NCBI RefSeq assembly: GCF_024494575.1
Contig: NZ_JANHDO010000001.1
Span: 992,001-1,056,000, forward strand
Direction: 5' to 3'
DNA length: 64,000 nt
DNA from: Halorubrum salinum
Lineage (GTDB): Archaea > Halobacteriota > Halobacteria > Halobacteriales > Haloferacaceae
This document shows, piece by piece, positions 1-12,221 of the stretch. A program made the position numbers and the translations under genes. Within the stretch, counting starts at the first letter, position 1. Every line of letters begins with the position of its first letter. The notes below the pieces were generated by a model, which was not told the DNA's origin, did not search any database, and saw nothing but the letters and a program-made list of their open reading frames with translations.

Positions 1-66
1 TTCCGCTCCGGCAAGTGGAAGAAGATAAGCGAGGCGTACAGGCCCGACGCGCCTGCGGACGACTAG
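1..66 (+). CDS. C-terminal end of an unidentified protein (partial)
   Basis: An open frame runs from the window edge to a TAG at 64-66 and encodes the last 21 residues of a protein, ending in the acidic tail DAPADD. The gene's start lies outside the window. Codon use is haloarchaeal (G/C in the third position). The visible part contains SGKWKKISEAYRP, which I do not recognise. The gene is convergent with the small membrane protein that follows. Confidence 0.5.
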   Translation, partial: FRSGKWKKISEAYRPDAPADD

Positions 67-98
67 CAGAACCGGACGGTTACCCCGCGGAACCGCCG

Positions 99-284
99 TC
101 AGAGCCGCCGATAGAGCGTCCATCCGACCGCGAGGAGGGCAGCGGCGACGCCGAGGGCGAACGGTACGGAGCCGGTAGGTGCGCCGAACTGCCAGTCGAA
201 CTGGGCGGATCCGACGATCGCGACGATCGCGGCGATCACTCCGACGTACCGGAGGAGCGCGGACTGCGAGGACCGTCCGGGCAT
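99..284 (-). CDS. Small two-TM membrane protein, function unknown
   Basis: This 61-residue protein has a short basic N-terminus followed by two hydrophobic segments, at about residues 11-28 and 39-58, and ends WTLYRRL. The loop between them is short, so a helical hairpin in the membrane is expected. No catalytic motif is visible. It lies just upstream, in the direction of transcription, of nothing else on its strand and is convergent with the partial gene at the window edge. Haloarchaeal genomes carry many such small membrane proteins. The function is unknown. Confidence 0.5.
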   Translation of the reverse strand: MPGRSSQSALLRYVGVIAAIVAIVGSAQFDWQFGAPTGSVPFALGVAAALLAVGWTLYRRL

Positions 285-348
285 ACGTTCCCGTTCCGTT
301 GGGATCCAGTAAGTAGCTTGTCCCGCGCTACGCGGCTCGCGTCTCGCA

Positions 349-1566
349 TCACCACGCGGCGCGCAACACGTCCTCGACCTCCTCGGGCGTGGCGTCGAGG
401 CCGTCGGGGGCGCGGTCCATACACCAGTCGTCGACGACGTACTCGGCGACGGCCGGCAGGTCCGCCTCGCTCGTCTCCGGGAGGTCGCGAAGCCGCGAGG
501 GGACGGCGAGGTCGTCGCGGACCGCGGCGACCGCCTCGACGACGCCCTCGGCGACCGCCTCGTCGGACCGCCCCTGGGCGTCGACGTTCAGTCCGGCCGC
601 GAGCGCCCGTCGACTGCCGTCGACCTCCTCGAAGAGGTACGCGAGGACGTGGGGCGCGACGACGGCGTGGACGGCCCCCTGTTGGACGTCGTACCGGCGG
701 GCGAACCCGTGACCGACCGCGTGGATCACGCTTATCTTGCGGTCGATCTGGACGAGCAGCGCGCCGACCACGGCGCGGTCCATCGCGGCTTCGGGGTCGA
801 GATGAGCGCGATCGCCCGCGACGGCCGGCAGCGAGTCGGCGAGAAGCCGTAGGCCGTGGACCGCGGCCGCGTCGCTCACGGGCGTCGCGTCGGCGGCGTA
901 GGGCGTCTCGATACCCTTGTCGAAGCCGTTCATCGCCGACCCCGCGAGCACCGACTCGGGGCTGGTCTCGAACAGCGCCGGGTCCGCTAAGTCCGCGATC
1001 GGCATCGGGGCGTCGCCGCTGACGGTGATCGGCTGCCCGGTCGGCGAGGCGTCGGCGGAGCGCACAACGAGCGACCCGCCGGTCGAGAGGTCGGCCCCCG
1101 CGAACGTCGTCGGGATCACGACGACCGGGAACGCGGGATCGGCGTCGAGCGCGAGCGGGCCGAGGTCTCCCGGCGACTCCTCCGCGGCCGCACGGATCCG
1201 GTCGAGGTCGCGGCCGTCCGCGGCGAGCATCGGGGCCTGACGCGCCGTGTCGAGGCTGCTCCCGCCGCCGACGGCGACGAGGACGTCCGCGCCCGCGGCC
1301 GCCCGCTCGTCGAGGAGCGCGTACGCGTCCTCGATCCGCTTGTCGGGGGTCGTGCCGTCGAAGACGCCGGCGAACCGGTCGCCGAGTCCCTCGCGGATCG
1401 GCTCCATGAGGTCGTCGTTCGCGCCCACGTTCGAGCCGCAGACGACGAGCGCGTCGTCGAGTCCCCGGTCGCCGAGGAACGCGCCGAGGTCCGCGGCGCG
1501 CCCGCGGCCGTACAGGATCTCACAGCCGTGATACCCGTGCTCGAACGAGTCCGCGATCGGTAGCAT
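349..1566 (-). CDS. Iron-containing alcohol dehydrogenase family protein
   Basis: A 405-residue group III (iron-type) alcohol dehydrogenase, which interconverts alcohols and aldehydes/ketones with NAD(P). An N-terminal Rossmann-like half carries the dinucleotide-binding motif VAVGGGSSLDTAR. The C-terminal helical half carries the metal-site signature HAVGHGFARRY after AMNGFDKGIE. The frame stays open far upstream, but the first residues of the family's expected N-terminus (MLPIADSFEHGYHG) begin at the ATG at 1566; the extension is arginine- and valine-rich shadow sequence. The length is usual for the family. The substrate cannot be told from sequence. Confidence 0.85.
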   Translation of the reverse strand: MLPIADSFEHGYHGCEILYGRGRAADLGAFLGDRGLDDALVVCGSNVGANDDLMEPIREGLGDRFAGVFDGTTPDKRIEDAYALLDERAAAGADVLVAVGGGSSLDTARQAPMLAADGRDLDRIRAAAEESPGDLGPLALDADPAFPVVVIPTTFAGADLSTGGSLVVRSADASPTGQPITVSGDAPMPIADLADPALFETSPESVLAGSAMNGFDKGIETPYAADATPVSDAAAVHGLRLLADSLPAVAGDRAHLDPEAAMDRAVVGALLVQIDRKISVIHAVGHGFARRYDVQQGAVHAVVAPHVLAYLFEEVDGSRRALAAGLNVDAQGRSDEAVAEGVVEAVAAVRDDLAVPSRLRDLPETSEADLPAVAEYVVDDWCMDRAPDGLDATPEEVEDVLRAAW

Positions 1567-1749
1567 GGACGGTGGGTGGTCGGGCGTCGGCTTGTAGCTG
1601 TGGGAGTTCGATCGCCGGCGCGAGTCGGGGATCGGACGTGTCGGGAGCGGATCGGGCACCCCGGGACGGGCCCGCCGGTGGCGGTCGCGTCCGCCGCGTC
1701 CCAAAGAGCCAACCCGCTCGGGGCCGCACGCTTCGAGACAGCACCCCGC

Positions 1750-2616
1750 ATGCACTCGTTTCCCCCGCTTCCGGACCTCACGGGTCCGAACGCGCCCGAC
1801 GACCTCCTCGACGGCCACCTCTGGGTGCTCGAACTGATCGACGGGACGGGGCTCCGCTTCCGGATGGAGGAGTCGGGACTGCTCCGGTTCGGCGGTCCGG
1901 AGACGACGTACGCCGACGACGAGGACGTTCCGCTCGCGCTCCGCCCCGCGGTCCGTCACGTCCGCGAGGCGTTCGATCGGGAGGCGCTCCGGTCCGCGGC
2001 CGACGACCCCGCGAGCGTCACGTTCCTCGGCGTCGCGACCCACCGCCGCGGGACCGACTACGACTGGGGCCGCCTCCCGCCGTTCCTCGGGACCGACGTC
2101 CACTCGGCGGACGCGAACGCGTTCCGCCCCCCGGACGCCGTCGCGGCGATCTTCGACGGCGTGGGACTCACCGCCGTCAACGCCGTCGATCGCGAGGTTC
2201 GCGCCCGCGACTTCGACCCGACCGACTACCCGATCCCGCGATCGGCGTGGCGCGACGGTCGCGCGGCCGGCGTCGTGGTCCGAAACAAGCGCGGCGGGCG
2301 CGGGAAGCTCGCGAGCGTCGACCGTGACCACCGACCCGAGGAGACTCCCGCCGGTGACCTCGACGCCGACGCGCTCGCGGAGGCCCACGCGACGCCGGAC
2401 CGGTTCGACCGCGTCGTCGCCGCGCTCGACGGTCGCGGCGACTCCGTGACCGTCGCCGACCTCGCGGACCGAACCGTCGAGTCGATCGCCCGCGAGACCA
2501 CCGTCACCCTCGATGACGGGCGCAGCGCGGGCCCGGGGGCGTTTCGCGCCGCGGTCGTCGAGCGCGCGCGGGCGTACCTCGAGCGTCCCGACGGCAGACG
2601 AATCGACGGCGGCTGA
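1750..2616 (+). CDS. RNA ligase-like nucleotidyltransferase-fold protein lacking the nucleophilic lysine
   Basis: A 288-residue protein. The segment LWVLELIDGTGLRFRM (residues 24-39) resembles motif I of the covalent nucleotidyltransferases (RNA ligase type, normally EKxDG/EKxHG) but has Leu29 where the AMP-accepting lysine should be. A later segment, AAGVVVRNKRGGRGKL (from about 172), resembles motif IV/V (EGxVxR...K) but lacks the usual Glu. The fold assignment is an inference from these two motifs and their spacing. A degenerate, non-adenylylating member or a coincidental match are both possible. The ATG at 1750 was chosen because upstream codons are low-complexity shadow sequence. It lies upstream of gyrB on the same strand. 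Confidence 0.6.
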   Translation: MHSFPPLPDLTGPNAPDDLLDGHLWVLELIDGTGLRFRMEESGLLRFGGPETTYADDEDVPLALRPAVRHVREAFDREALRSAADDPASVTFLGVATHRRGTDYDWGRLPPFLGTDVHSADANAFRPPDAVAAIFDGVGLTAVNAVDREVRARDFDPTDYPIPRSAWRDGRAAGVVVRNKRGGRGKLASVDRDHRPEETPAGDLDADALAEAHATPDRFDRVVAALDGRGDSVTVADLADRTVESIARETTVTLDDGRSAGPGAFRAAVVERARAYLERPDGRRIDGG

Positions 2617-2666
2617 TCCGTCGCGAATCGACGGGGCGCTCTCACACGCCCGCGCGCGTGCGCCGG

Positions 2667-2676
2667 CTTTATAAGC
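2667..2676 (+). promoter_or_regulatory. TATA box of the gyrB-gyrA operon
   Basis: The sequence CTTTATAAGC lies about 30 nt before the gyrB ATG at 2704. This spacing puts the expected archaeal transcription start at or just before the ATG, consistent with a leaderless transcript, which is common in haloarchaea. Confidence 0.65.
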
Positions 2677-2685
2677 TACCACTGA

Positions 2686-7121
<4,436 letters not shown>

Positions 7122-7153
7122 CGACGCGAGGCGCTCGGTAGCGAGTGTGCCGT

Positions 7154-7621
7154 CTACGACGCCTCTTCGACCGCCTCCGCGACCGCGTCGTAGTCTGGCT
7201 CTTGCCCCGAGTGATCGGCGAGCCAACGGTAGGTCACGACGCCGTCGGTGTCGATCACGAAGATGGCCCGTCGTGCGACGGTGTCGACGCCGTAGCGCTC
7301 GAACTCCTCGATCGCGTCGTACGCCTCGATCGCGCGGTGGTCGGGGTCGCCGACGAGCGCGAACGGCAGGTCGTACTGCACCCGGTAGGCTTCGAGCGCG
7401 TGCGGGAGGTCGGTACTCACCCCGAGGAGCGTGCAGCCGTCGCGGTCGAACTCGTCGCGGAACGCCTCCATCTCGTCGGTACAGGTGTTCGAGAAGGCGG
7501 CCGGGAAGAAGGCCAAGACGACCGGTTCGTCACCGAGGCGGTCGGTCAGTTCGAACGGTTCGATGTCGCCGTCTACGATCGAGGCGTCGAAATTCGGCGC
7601 GTCGTCACCGACATCTGTCAT
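7154..7621 (-). CDS. Peroxiredoxin (AhpE/Bcp-like)
   Basis: A 155-residue thioredoxin-fold peroxidase that reduces hydroperoxides in the cytoplasm. The active-site stretch FFPAAFSNTCTDEM contains the peroxidatic cysteine in the family's PxxxT/SxxC setting. A second cysteine (DGCTLLGVS) lies at about residue 67, where a classical 2-Cys resolving residue is not expected, so a 1-Cys/AhpE-type mechanism or an atypical disulfide is possible. The RxxFVID segment (RRAIFVIDTDG) supplies the conserved Arg. The ATG at 7621 starts MTDVGDDAPNFD, the usual peroxiredoxin N-terminus; the longer open frame is not supported. Confidence 0.88.
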   Translation of the reverse strand: MTDVGDDAPNFDASIVDGDIEPFELTDRLGDEPVVLAFFPAAFSNTCTDEMEAFRDEFDRDGCTLLGVSTDLPHALEAYRVQYDLPFALVGDPDHRAIEAYDAIEEFERYGVDTVARRAIFVIDTDGVVTYRWLADHSGQEPDYDAVAEAVEEAS

Positions 7622-7776
7622 ACCCTCCGATCGGCGGCGGGGCGTATCACCGTTTCGGCGGCGGCGAGCCGCCAGTGGTGACCGCGTCGTCCCGCTCCCC
7701 ACGGATTCGCGTTTCGGGCCTCGGACCCATCGAGGCAAAAAGACTATAGTCGCCAGAGAGCTACGGCCGTGTAGAG

Positions 7777-8049
7777 ATGGCAAGCGCGATACCACTGATC
7801 GGCGGCATTCCGGCGGGGCCGGAGCTCCTCATCATCCTGCTCGTCTTGGTCCTTCTGTTCGGGGCGAACAAGATTCCGAAGCTGGCACGGTCCACCGGAC
7901 AGGCGATGGGCGAATTCAAGAAGGGGCGCGAAGAGGTCGAAGACGAACTGAAACAGATGCAGGGCGACGAGGAGGAGGCCGACTCGACTCTCGAAGACGA
8001 CGACGAGGAGTTCGAGGACCTCGAAACCGAGAAAGAAACGAGCGCGTAG
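7777..8049 (+). CDS. tatA: Sec-independent (Tat) translocase subunit TatA
   Basis: A 90-residue TatA/E-type protein that forms the pore-like element of twin-arginine transport, the main secretion route for folded proteins in haloarchaea. A short N-terminal membrane helix (PELLIILLVLVLLFGANKIP, about residues 14-33) leads into an amphipathic helix (KLARSTGQAMGEFKKG) and a strongly acidic tail (EEEAD, DDDEEFEDLE). An AT-rich patch (about 7737-7749, AAAAAGACTATAG) sits where a TATA box is expected for the ATG at 7777. It stands alone, divergent from the peroxiredoxin gene. Confidence 0.9.
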   Translation: MASAIPLIGGIPAGPELLIILLVLVLLFGANKIPKLARSTGQAMGEFKKGREEVEDELKQMQGDEEEADSTLEDDDEEFEDLETEKETSA

Positions 8050-8105
8050 TTCCCCGCTTTCGACGCCGACCGATTACCGAACGCGGCGTTTTCTCCATAC
8101 GATTC

Positions 8106-8178
8106 GGGCGCGTGGCCTAGCGGACAGGGCGAGAGGTTCCTAACCTCTCGATCGCGGGTTCGAATCCCGCCGTGCCCG
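8106..8178 (+). tRNA. tRNA-Arg (anticodon CCT)
   Basis: Seventy-three nucleotides fold as a full cloverleaf. The acceptor stem is GGGCGCG with CGTGCCC (one G-U), and the discriminator is G. The D arm begins GCCT with GG in the loop. The anticodon stem AGAGG/CCTCT carries loop TTCCTAA, giving anticodon CCT (reads AGG). The T arm is GCGGG TTCGAAT CCCGC. No intron and no encoded CCA are seen. Partial copies of its 3' end follow within 130 bp. Confidence 0.95.
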
Positions 8179-8307
8179 CTCTTTCGCTTCGCTCAGTCGC
8201 GCGCACGGCTGACCCCCGCTCGCTCACTCCGTTCGCTCGCGGGGATCCCGCCGTGCCCGCTATCTGCGAACAGCGTGAGCAGTAGCGGGTCGAGTAATTC
8301 GAATCCC
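8164..8307 (+). repeat. Partial duplications of the tRNA-Arg 3' end
   Basis: The last 17 nt of the tRNA plus two bases (8164-8180, ATCCCGCCGTGCCCGCT) recur exactly at 8245-8261, 81 bp downstream, preceded by CGCGGGG instead of CGCGGGTTCGA. A further T-loop-like TTCGAATCCC occurs at 8298-8307. Between the copies a GC stem CCCCGC/GCGGGG spans 8214-8244. The rest of the 184-bp gap before the acyl-CoA dehydrogenase gene holds no recognisable gene. Such 3'-end duplications are typical scars of integration at tRNA genes. Confidence 0.6.
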
Positions 8308-8362
8308 ATCGGTCGCGCGCAGCGAGCACCGCACGCGGTTGTCCCGCGCGGAGTTATCCCAC

Positions 8363-9508
8363 TCACAGACCGAGTTCGCGGCCGATCACGGCGCGTTGGA
8401 TCTCGCTCGTTCCCCCGTCGATCTCCATCAGCTTCGCGTCGCGGTAGAACCGCTGAGGCGCGAAGTCGGTGGTGTACCCGTAGCCCCCGAGCGTCTGGAC
8501 GGCCTCCTCTGCCACCTCTCGGGCGGCCTCGCTGGCGTCGAGCTTCGCGAGCGCCGATGCGCGAGTCACGTCGTCGGCGTCGTACCGCGTCGCCGCCCTG
8601 TGCGTGAGCAGCCGCGCGCGCTCCGTCTGTCGATGCATGTGGACCAGCTTGTCGCGGATCGCGTCGAACTTCGCGATCGGTTTTCCGAACTGCTCGCGCT
8701 CGCACGCGTATTCCTTCGCGGCCTCGTACGCCCCTTGCGCGAGACCCACGGAGAGCGCGGCGATAGAGATCCGGCCGCAGTCCATCGTTTTCATCGCCTG
8801 CGTCCGTCCCTCGCCCTCCTCGCCGAGCAGTCGGTCTGCGGGGAGGCGCACGTCGTCGAGGGTGACCTCACACGTCGGCGAGCAGTTGCACCCCATCTTC
8901 TCTACGGCCGCTGTCACTTCGAACCCGTCGTCGGAGTCGGGGTCGACGATGAACGTCGAGATGCCGTCGGAGCCGGCTTCGGGGTCCGTGACGGCCGTTA
9001 CCAGCACCGAGTCAGCGACGTTCGCGTTCGTGATGAACCGCTTGGTGCCGTTGAGTACGTACTCGTCAGCGTCGGCGTCGTACTCGGCGGTCGTCTCGAT
9101 ACTCGACGCGTCGAAGCCGCTTCCGGGGTCGGTGAGCGCCCACGCGCCGAGCGCCTCGCCCGCGGCGAGCGGGCGGAGCCACTCCTGTTTCTGTGCGTCG
9201 GTACCGAACAGCTCGATCGGTTTCGCGCCGAGCGACGTATGCGCGGCGAACGACAGACCGATGCCGCCGGAGACGCGACCCAGCTCCTCGGTGACAACGG
9301 CGTACATGAGCTGGTCGCCGCCGAGTCCTCCGTGCTCCTCCGAGATCGGGATTCCCATCATATCGAGTTCGGCGAGGGTGTCGAACACCTCGGCGGGAAA
9401 GCGGCGGTCGTCTTCGACCGCTTGGGCGATAGGGCGGATCTCGGACTCGCAGAACTCCCGGACCGTGTCACGGATCATCCGGTGTTCCGCCGGCAACTCG
9501 AAGTCCAT
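8363..9508 (-). CDS. Acyl-CoA dehydrogenase family protein with an altered catalytic motif
   Basis: A 381-residue flavoprotein of the acyl-CoA dehydrogenase fold, normally introducing a 2,3-double bond into acyl-CoA. The N-terminal helical domain, the middle beta domain (ALTDPGSGFDASS, FITNANVADSVLV) and the C-terminal helical domain (EREQFGKPIAKFDAIRDKL, QTLGGYGYT) are complete. In most family members the catalytic Glu lies in I-x-E-G-T; here the segment reads EIDGGTSEIQR, with Gly365 in that place. The isovaleryl-type alternative Glu position reads DCGRIS, also Gly. The enzyme may use another base or be specialised. It is full length and its start is canonical. Confidence 0.88.
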   Translation of the reverse strand: MDFELPAEHRMIRDTVREFCESEIRPIAQAVEDDRRFPAEVFDTLAELDMMGIPISEEHGGLGGDQLMYAVVTEELGRVSGGIGLSFAAHTSLGAKPIELFGTDAQKQEWLRPLAAGEALGAWALTDPGSGFDASSIETTAEYDADADEYVLNGTKRFITNANVADSVLVTAVTDPEAGSDGISTFIVDPDSDDGFEVTAAVEKMGCNCSPTCEVTLDDVRLPADRLLGEEGEGRTQAMKTMDCGRISIAALSVGLAQGAYEAAKEYACEREQFGKPIAKFDAIRDKLVHMHRQTERARLLTHRAATRYDADDVTRASALAKLDASEAAREVAEEAVQTLGGYGYTTDFAPQRFYRDAKLMEIDGGTSEIQRAVIGRELGL

Positions 9509-9689
9509 ACGTGCGAATTGCTGGCATGAGGCATAAACAACACGAACGACCGTACCCGATCTCGGTAGGGTCGGCCGGCCGTCGCGAACGCTCCACGCGA
9601 CGATGTTCGCGCGCGACGGTTAGTTTGCGTGTGACGACGCCCCCGCGTGACGACGCCACTTATCTGTCGTCGCCGCGTTCCGTTTCGGT

Positions 9690-10526
9690 ATGGAACTCCG
9701 GCAGCTCGTTCGCGGTCGCGTCGACTGGCCCGACATCGAACGGGTCGTCCGCGAACTGGCGGACCGGTACGACCGCGACGAGATGCGAGTGCGCTTTCTC
9801 GACGCCGACAACTGGCTGTCGACGCCCATGGTCGTCGACGACGACCTGTTCGTGAAGGTGATCACGCGGCAGAACACGCTGGTTCACGCGCTTTTCACCA
9901 CCGGACGGAACCTCGGGGCCTTCTCGGCGGGGACCGAGGGGTTCTTCGAGCGCCACGAGACTCCCTACGAGATGGCTCGCCACGAACTGGAGGCGACACG
10001 GAAGGTCCGCGACCTCGGCGTGAACGCCCCGGAACCCGTCGAAGCGTTCTCGGTGGGGGACCTCGGCGTGCTCGTGTTGGAGTACCTCCCCGAGTTTCGG
10101 CCCCTCGACGACCTCGGGAGCGAGACGGTCGCCGCGCTCGCGCCGGCGCTTTTCGACACCCTCCGAACGATCCACGACGCCGGGCTCGCACACGGTGACC
10201 TCCGTGCCGAGAACGTGCTCGTTCGCGACGGCGACCTCTACGTCATCGACGCGACGAACGTGAGCGGCGACGGCCGCGAGTCGGCGCGCTCGTACGACTT
10301 GGCCAGCGCGCTCGCCGCCCTCGAACCGCTCGTCGGTGCGTCCACGGCCGTTGACGCCGCGCTCACGAGGTACTCGACCGCGGAGCTGCTCGCCGCCCGA
10401 CAGTTCCTCGATTTCGTCGCCATCCGCCCCGATCACGACTTCGACGCCGCGGCGCTGAACGGGGAACTCGAAAAGCGGGCGACTGCGACCGGTCCAAGCG
10501 GCGACGCGGCCGCCACGGGAGAGTAG
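9690..10526 (+). CDS. RIO/Bud32-like atypical kinase domain protein
   Basis: A 278-residue protein with an abbreviated kinase fold. A beta-strand lysine lies in DDDLFVKVITRQ, a helix Glu in ARHELEATRKV, the catalytic loop is HGDLRAENVLV (HxDxxxxN pattern), and YVIDATNV stands in for the DFG segment with an Asp. This matches archaeal RIO1/Bud32-type or small-molecule kinases rather than typical Ser/Thr kinases. No partner lies next to it that would name a substrate. The ATG at 9690 is preceded by ACTTATC at about the distance of a TATA box. Confidence 0.7.
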   Translation: MELRQLVRGRVDWPDIERVVRELADRYDRDEMRVRFLDADNWLSTPMVVDDDLFVKVITRQNTLVHALFTTGRNLGAFSAGTEGFFERHETPYEMARHELEATRKVRDLGVNAPEPVEAFSVGDLGVLVLEYLPEFRPLDDLGSETVAALAPALFDTLRTIHDAGLAHGDLRAENVLVRDGDLYVIDATNVSGDGRESARSYDLASALAALEPLVGASTAVDAALTRYSTAELLAARQFLDFVAIRPDHDFDAAALNGELEKRATATGPSGDAAATGE

Positions 10527-10599
10527 TCCGACTTCGCGACGTCCAGTCGACACCCCACCGAGAGGTGAACTTTTACGCTCGCTCGCGAACGGTATACAC

Positions 10600-12120
10600 A
10601 TGGTAGACATCAACAAGCAGTACGTCGACGGCGAGTGGATCGCCGGCTCTGGCTCGCGGACCTTCGCGAGCGAGAACCCGGCGACCGGCGAGACGCTCGG
10701 CGAGTTCCGTCGGGGGACACCGGCCGACGTCGACCGCGCGGTCGAGGCGGCCGCCGACGCGTTCGGGCCGTGGCGTGAGCGCTCGCGGATCGACCGCGCC
10801 GAATACCTCTGGGACGTGTACCGCGAACTGCGCGAGCGGACGGACGAGCTCGGCGAGATCGTCACCAGAGAGTGCGGCAAGGAAATAAGCGAGGGGCGGG
10901 CCGACGTGGTCGAGGCCGCGCACATGGTCGAGTGGGCCGCGGGTGACGCCAGACACCCGAACGGCGACGTGGTCCCCTCCGAGATCGCTGCGAAGGACGC
11001 CTACATGCGGCGGAAGCCGCGCGGCGTCGTCGGCTGTATCACGCCGTGGAACTTCCCGGTCGCCATCCCCTTCTGGCACATGGCCGTCACGCTCGTCGAG
11101 GGCAACACGGTCGTGTTCAAGCCCGCCGAGCAGACGCCGCTGTGTGCCCAGATCATCGCGGAGATGTTCGAGGACGCCGGGCTCCCGGACGGCGTGTTCA
11201 ACATGGTCCAGGGGTTCGGCGACGCCGGTGAGGCGATCGTCGAACACGACGCCGTATCGACGGTGCTTTTCACCGGCTCCGCGGAGGTCGGCCAGCAGAT
11301 TCAAGACGCGCTCGGCGGCGTCCCCGGCAAGCGTGCCGCCTGCGAGATGGGCGGGAAGAACGCGGTCGTGATCACGGAGCACGCGGATCTCGACATCGCG
11401 GTCCACTCGGCGGTGATGTCGAGTTTCAAGACGACCGGCCAGCGCTGCGTCTCCGCGGAGCGGCTGATCGTCCACACCGACGTGTACGACGCGTTCAAAG
11501 AGCGGTTCATCGAGGTCGCGGAGTCGGTCGCCGTCGGTGACCCTCTCGATGAAGGGACGTTCATGGGGCCGCTCATCGAGCCCGAGCACCGCGAGACGGT
11601 CACCGCGTACAACGACCTCGCTCGCGAGGAGGGCGTGACCGTCCTCGTCGACCGGACCGACCTCGACGACGCGGCGATCCCCGAGGAGCACGAGGAGGGA
11701 CACTGGGTCGGGCCGTTCGTCTACGAGGCGGACCCGGACGCCGACCTCAGGTGTACGAGCGAAGAGGTGTTCGGCCCCCACGTCGCGCTCCTCGAATACG
11801 AGGGCGGGATCGAGCGGGCAGTCGAGATCCAGAACGACACCGACTACGGTCTCGCCGGAGCGGTCATTTCGGAGGACTACCGCCAGATCAACTACTACAG
11901 AGACCACGCTGAGCTGGGGCTCGCGTACGGGAACCTCCCGTGTATCGGTGCGGAGGTACAGCTCCCGTTCGGCGGCGTGAAAAAATCCGGCAACGGGAAC
12001 CCCTCCGCACGGGAGATAGTGGAGACGGTCACCGACCGGACCGCGTGGACGCTGAACAACGCGACGGATATCGAGATGGCACAGGGCCTCTCAGCGGACA
12101 TCGAGACGACAGACGAGTAG
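10600..12120 (+). CDS. NAD(P)-dependent aldehyde dehydrogenase
   Basis: A 506-residue ALDH-superfamily enzyme that oxidises an aldehyde to the acid in the cytoplasm. The signature segments are all present: ITPWNFPVAIPFWH and KPAEQTPL (cofactor site), FTGSAEVGQQI, the general-base Glu in CEMGGKNAVV, and the nucleophilic Cys in TTGQRCVSAERL; the C-terminal EEVFGPHVAL is also intact. Group-level similarity to semialdehyde dehydrogenases (for example 2-oxoglutarate semialdehyde) is suspected but the substrate is not determined. TTTTAC at 10571-10576 is a plausible TATA element for a leaderless transcript from 10600. A broken regulator gene follows. Confidence 0.9.
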   Translation: MVDINKQYVDGEWIAGSGSRTFASENPATGETLGEFRRGTPADVDRAVEAAADAFGPWRERSRIDRAEYLWDVYRELRERTDELGEIVTRECGKEISEGRADVVEAAHMVEWAAGDARHPNGDVVPSEIAAKDAYMRRKPRGVVGCITPWNFPVAIPFWHMAVTLVEGNTVVFKPAEQTPLCAQIIAEMFEDAGLPDGVFNMVQGFGDAGEAIVEHDAVSTVLFTGSAEVGQQIQDALGGVPGKRAACEMGGKNAVVITEHADLDIAVHSAVMSSFKTTGQRCVSAERLIVHTDVYDAFKERFIEVAESVAVGDPLDEGTFMGPLIEPEHRETVTAYNDLAREEGVTVLVDRTDLDDAAIPEEHEEGHWVGPFVYEADPDADLRCTSEEVFGPHVALLEYEGGIERAVEIQNDTDYGLAGAVISEDYRQINYYRDHAELGLAYGNLPCIGAEVQLPFGGVKKSGNGNPSAREIVETVTDRTAWTLNNATDIEMAQGLSADIETTDE

Positions 12121-12221
12121 GACGCTGCGACCGGCACCGCCCGGTCACGGACCGTCGCCGGCCGCGTGGCTCGGGGTCGCACGGAGGCGAACCCATTTCC
12201 GGCGGCCGTCGAACGGGCGGC

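Noticed and set aside
1567-2682. Long upstream extension of the alcohol dehydrogenase frame (and similar extensions for norZ, the peroxiredoxin, threonine aldolase and the M32 carboxypeptidase)
   Set aside because: The added parts are Arg/Val/Pro-rich antisense or off-frame sequence over other genes, and family-like N-termini begin at the later ATG.
8245-8307. A possible second tRNA behind tRNA-Arg
   Set aside because: Only 3'-end and T-loop pieces are present; no acceptor 5' strand, D arm or anticodon arm can be formed.
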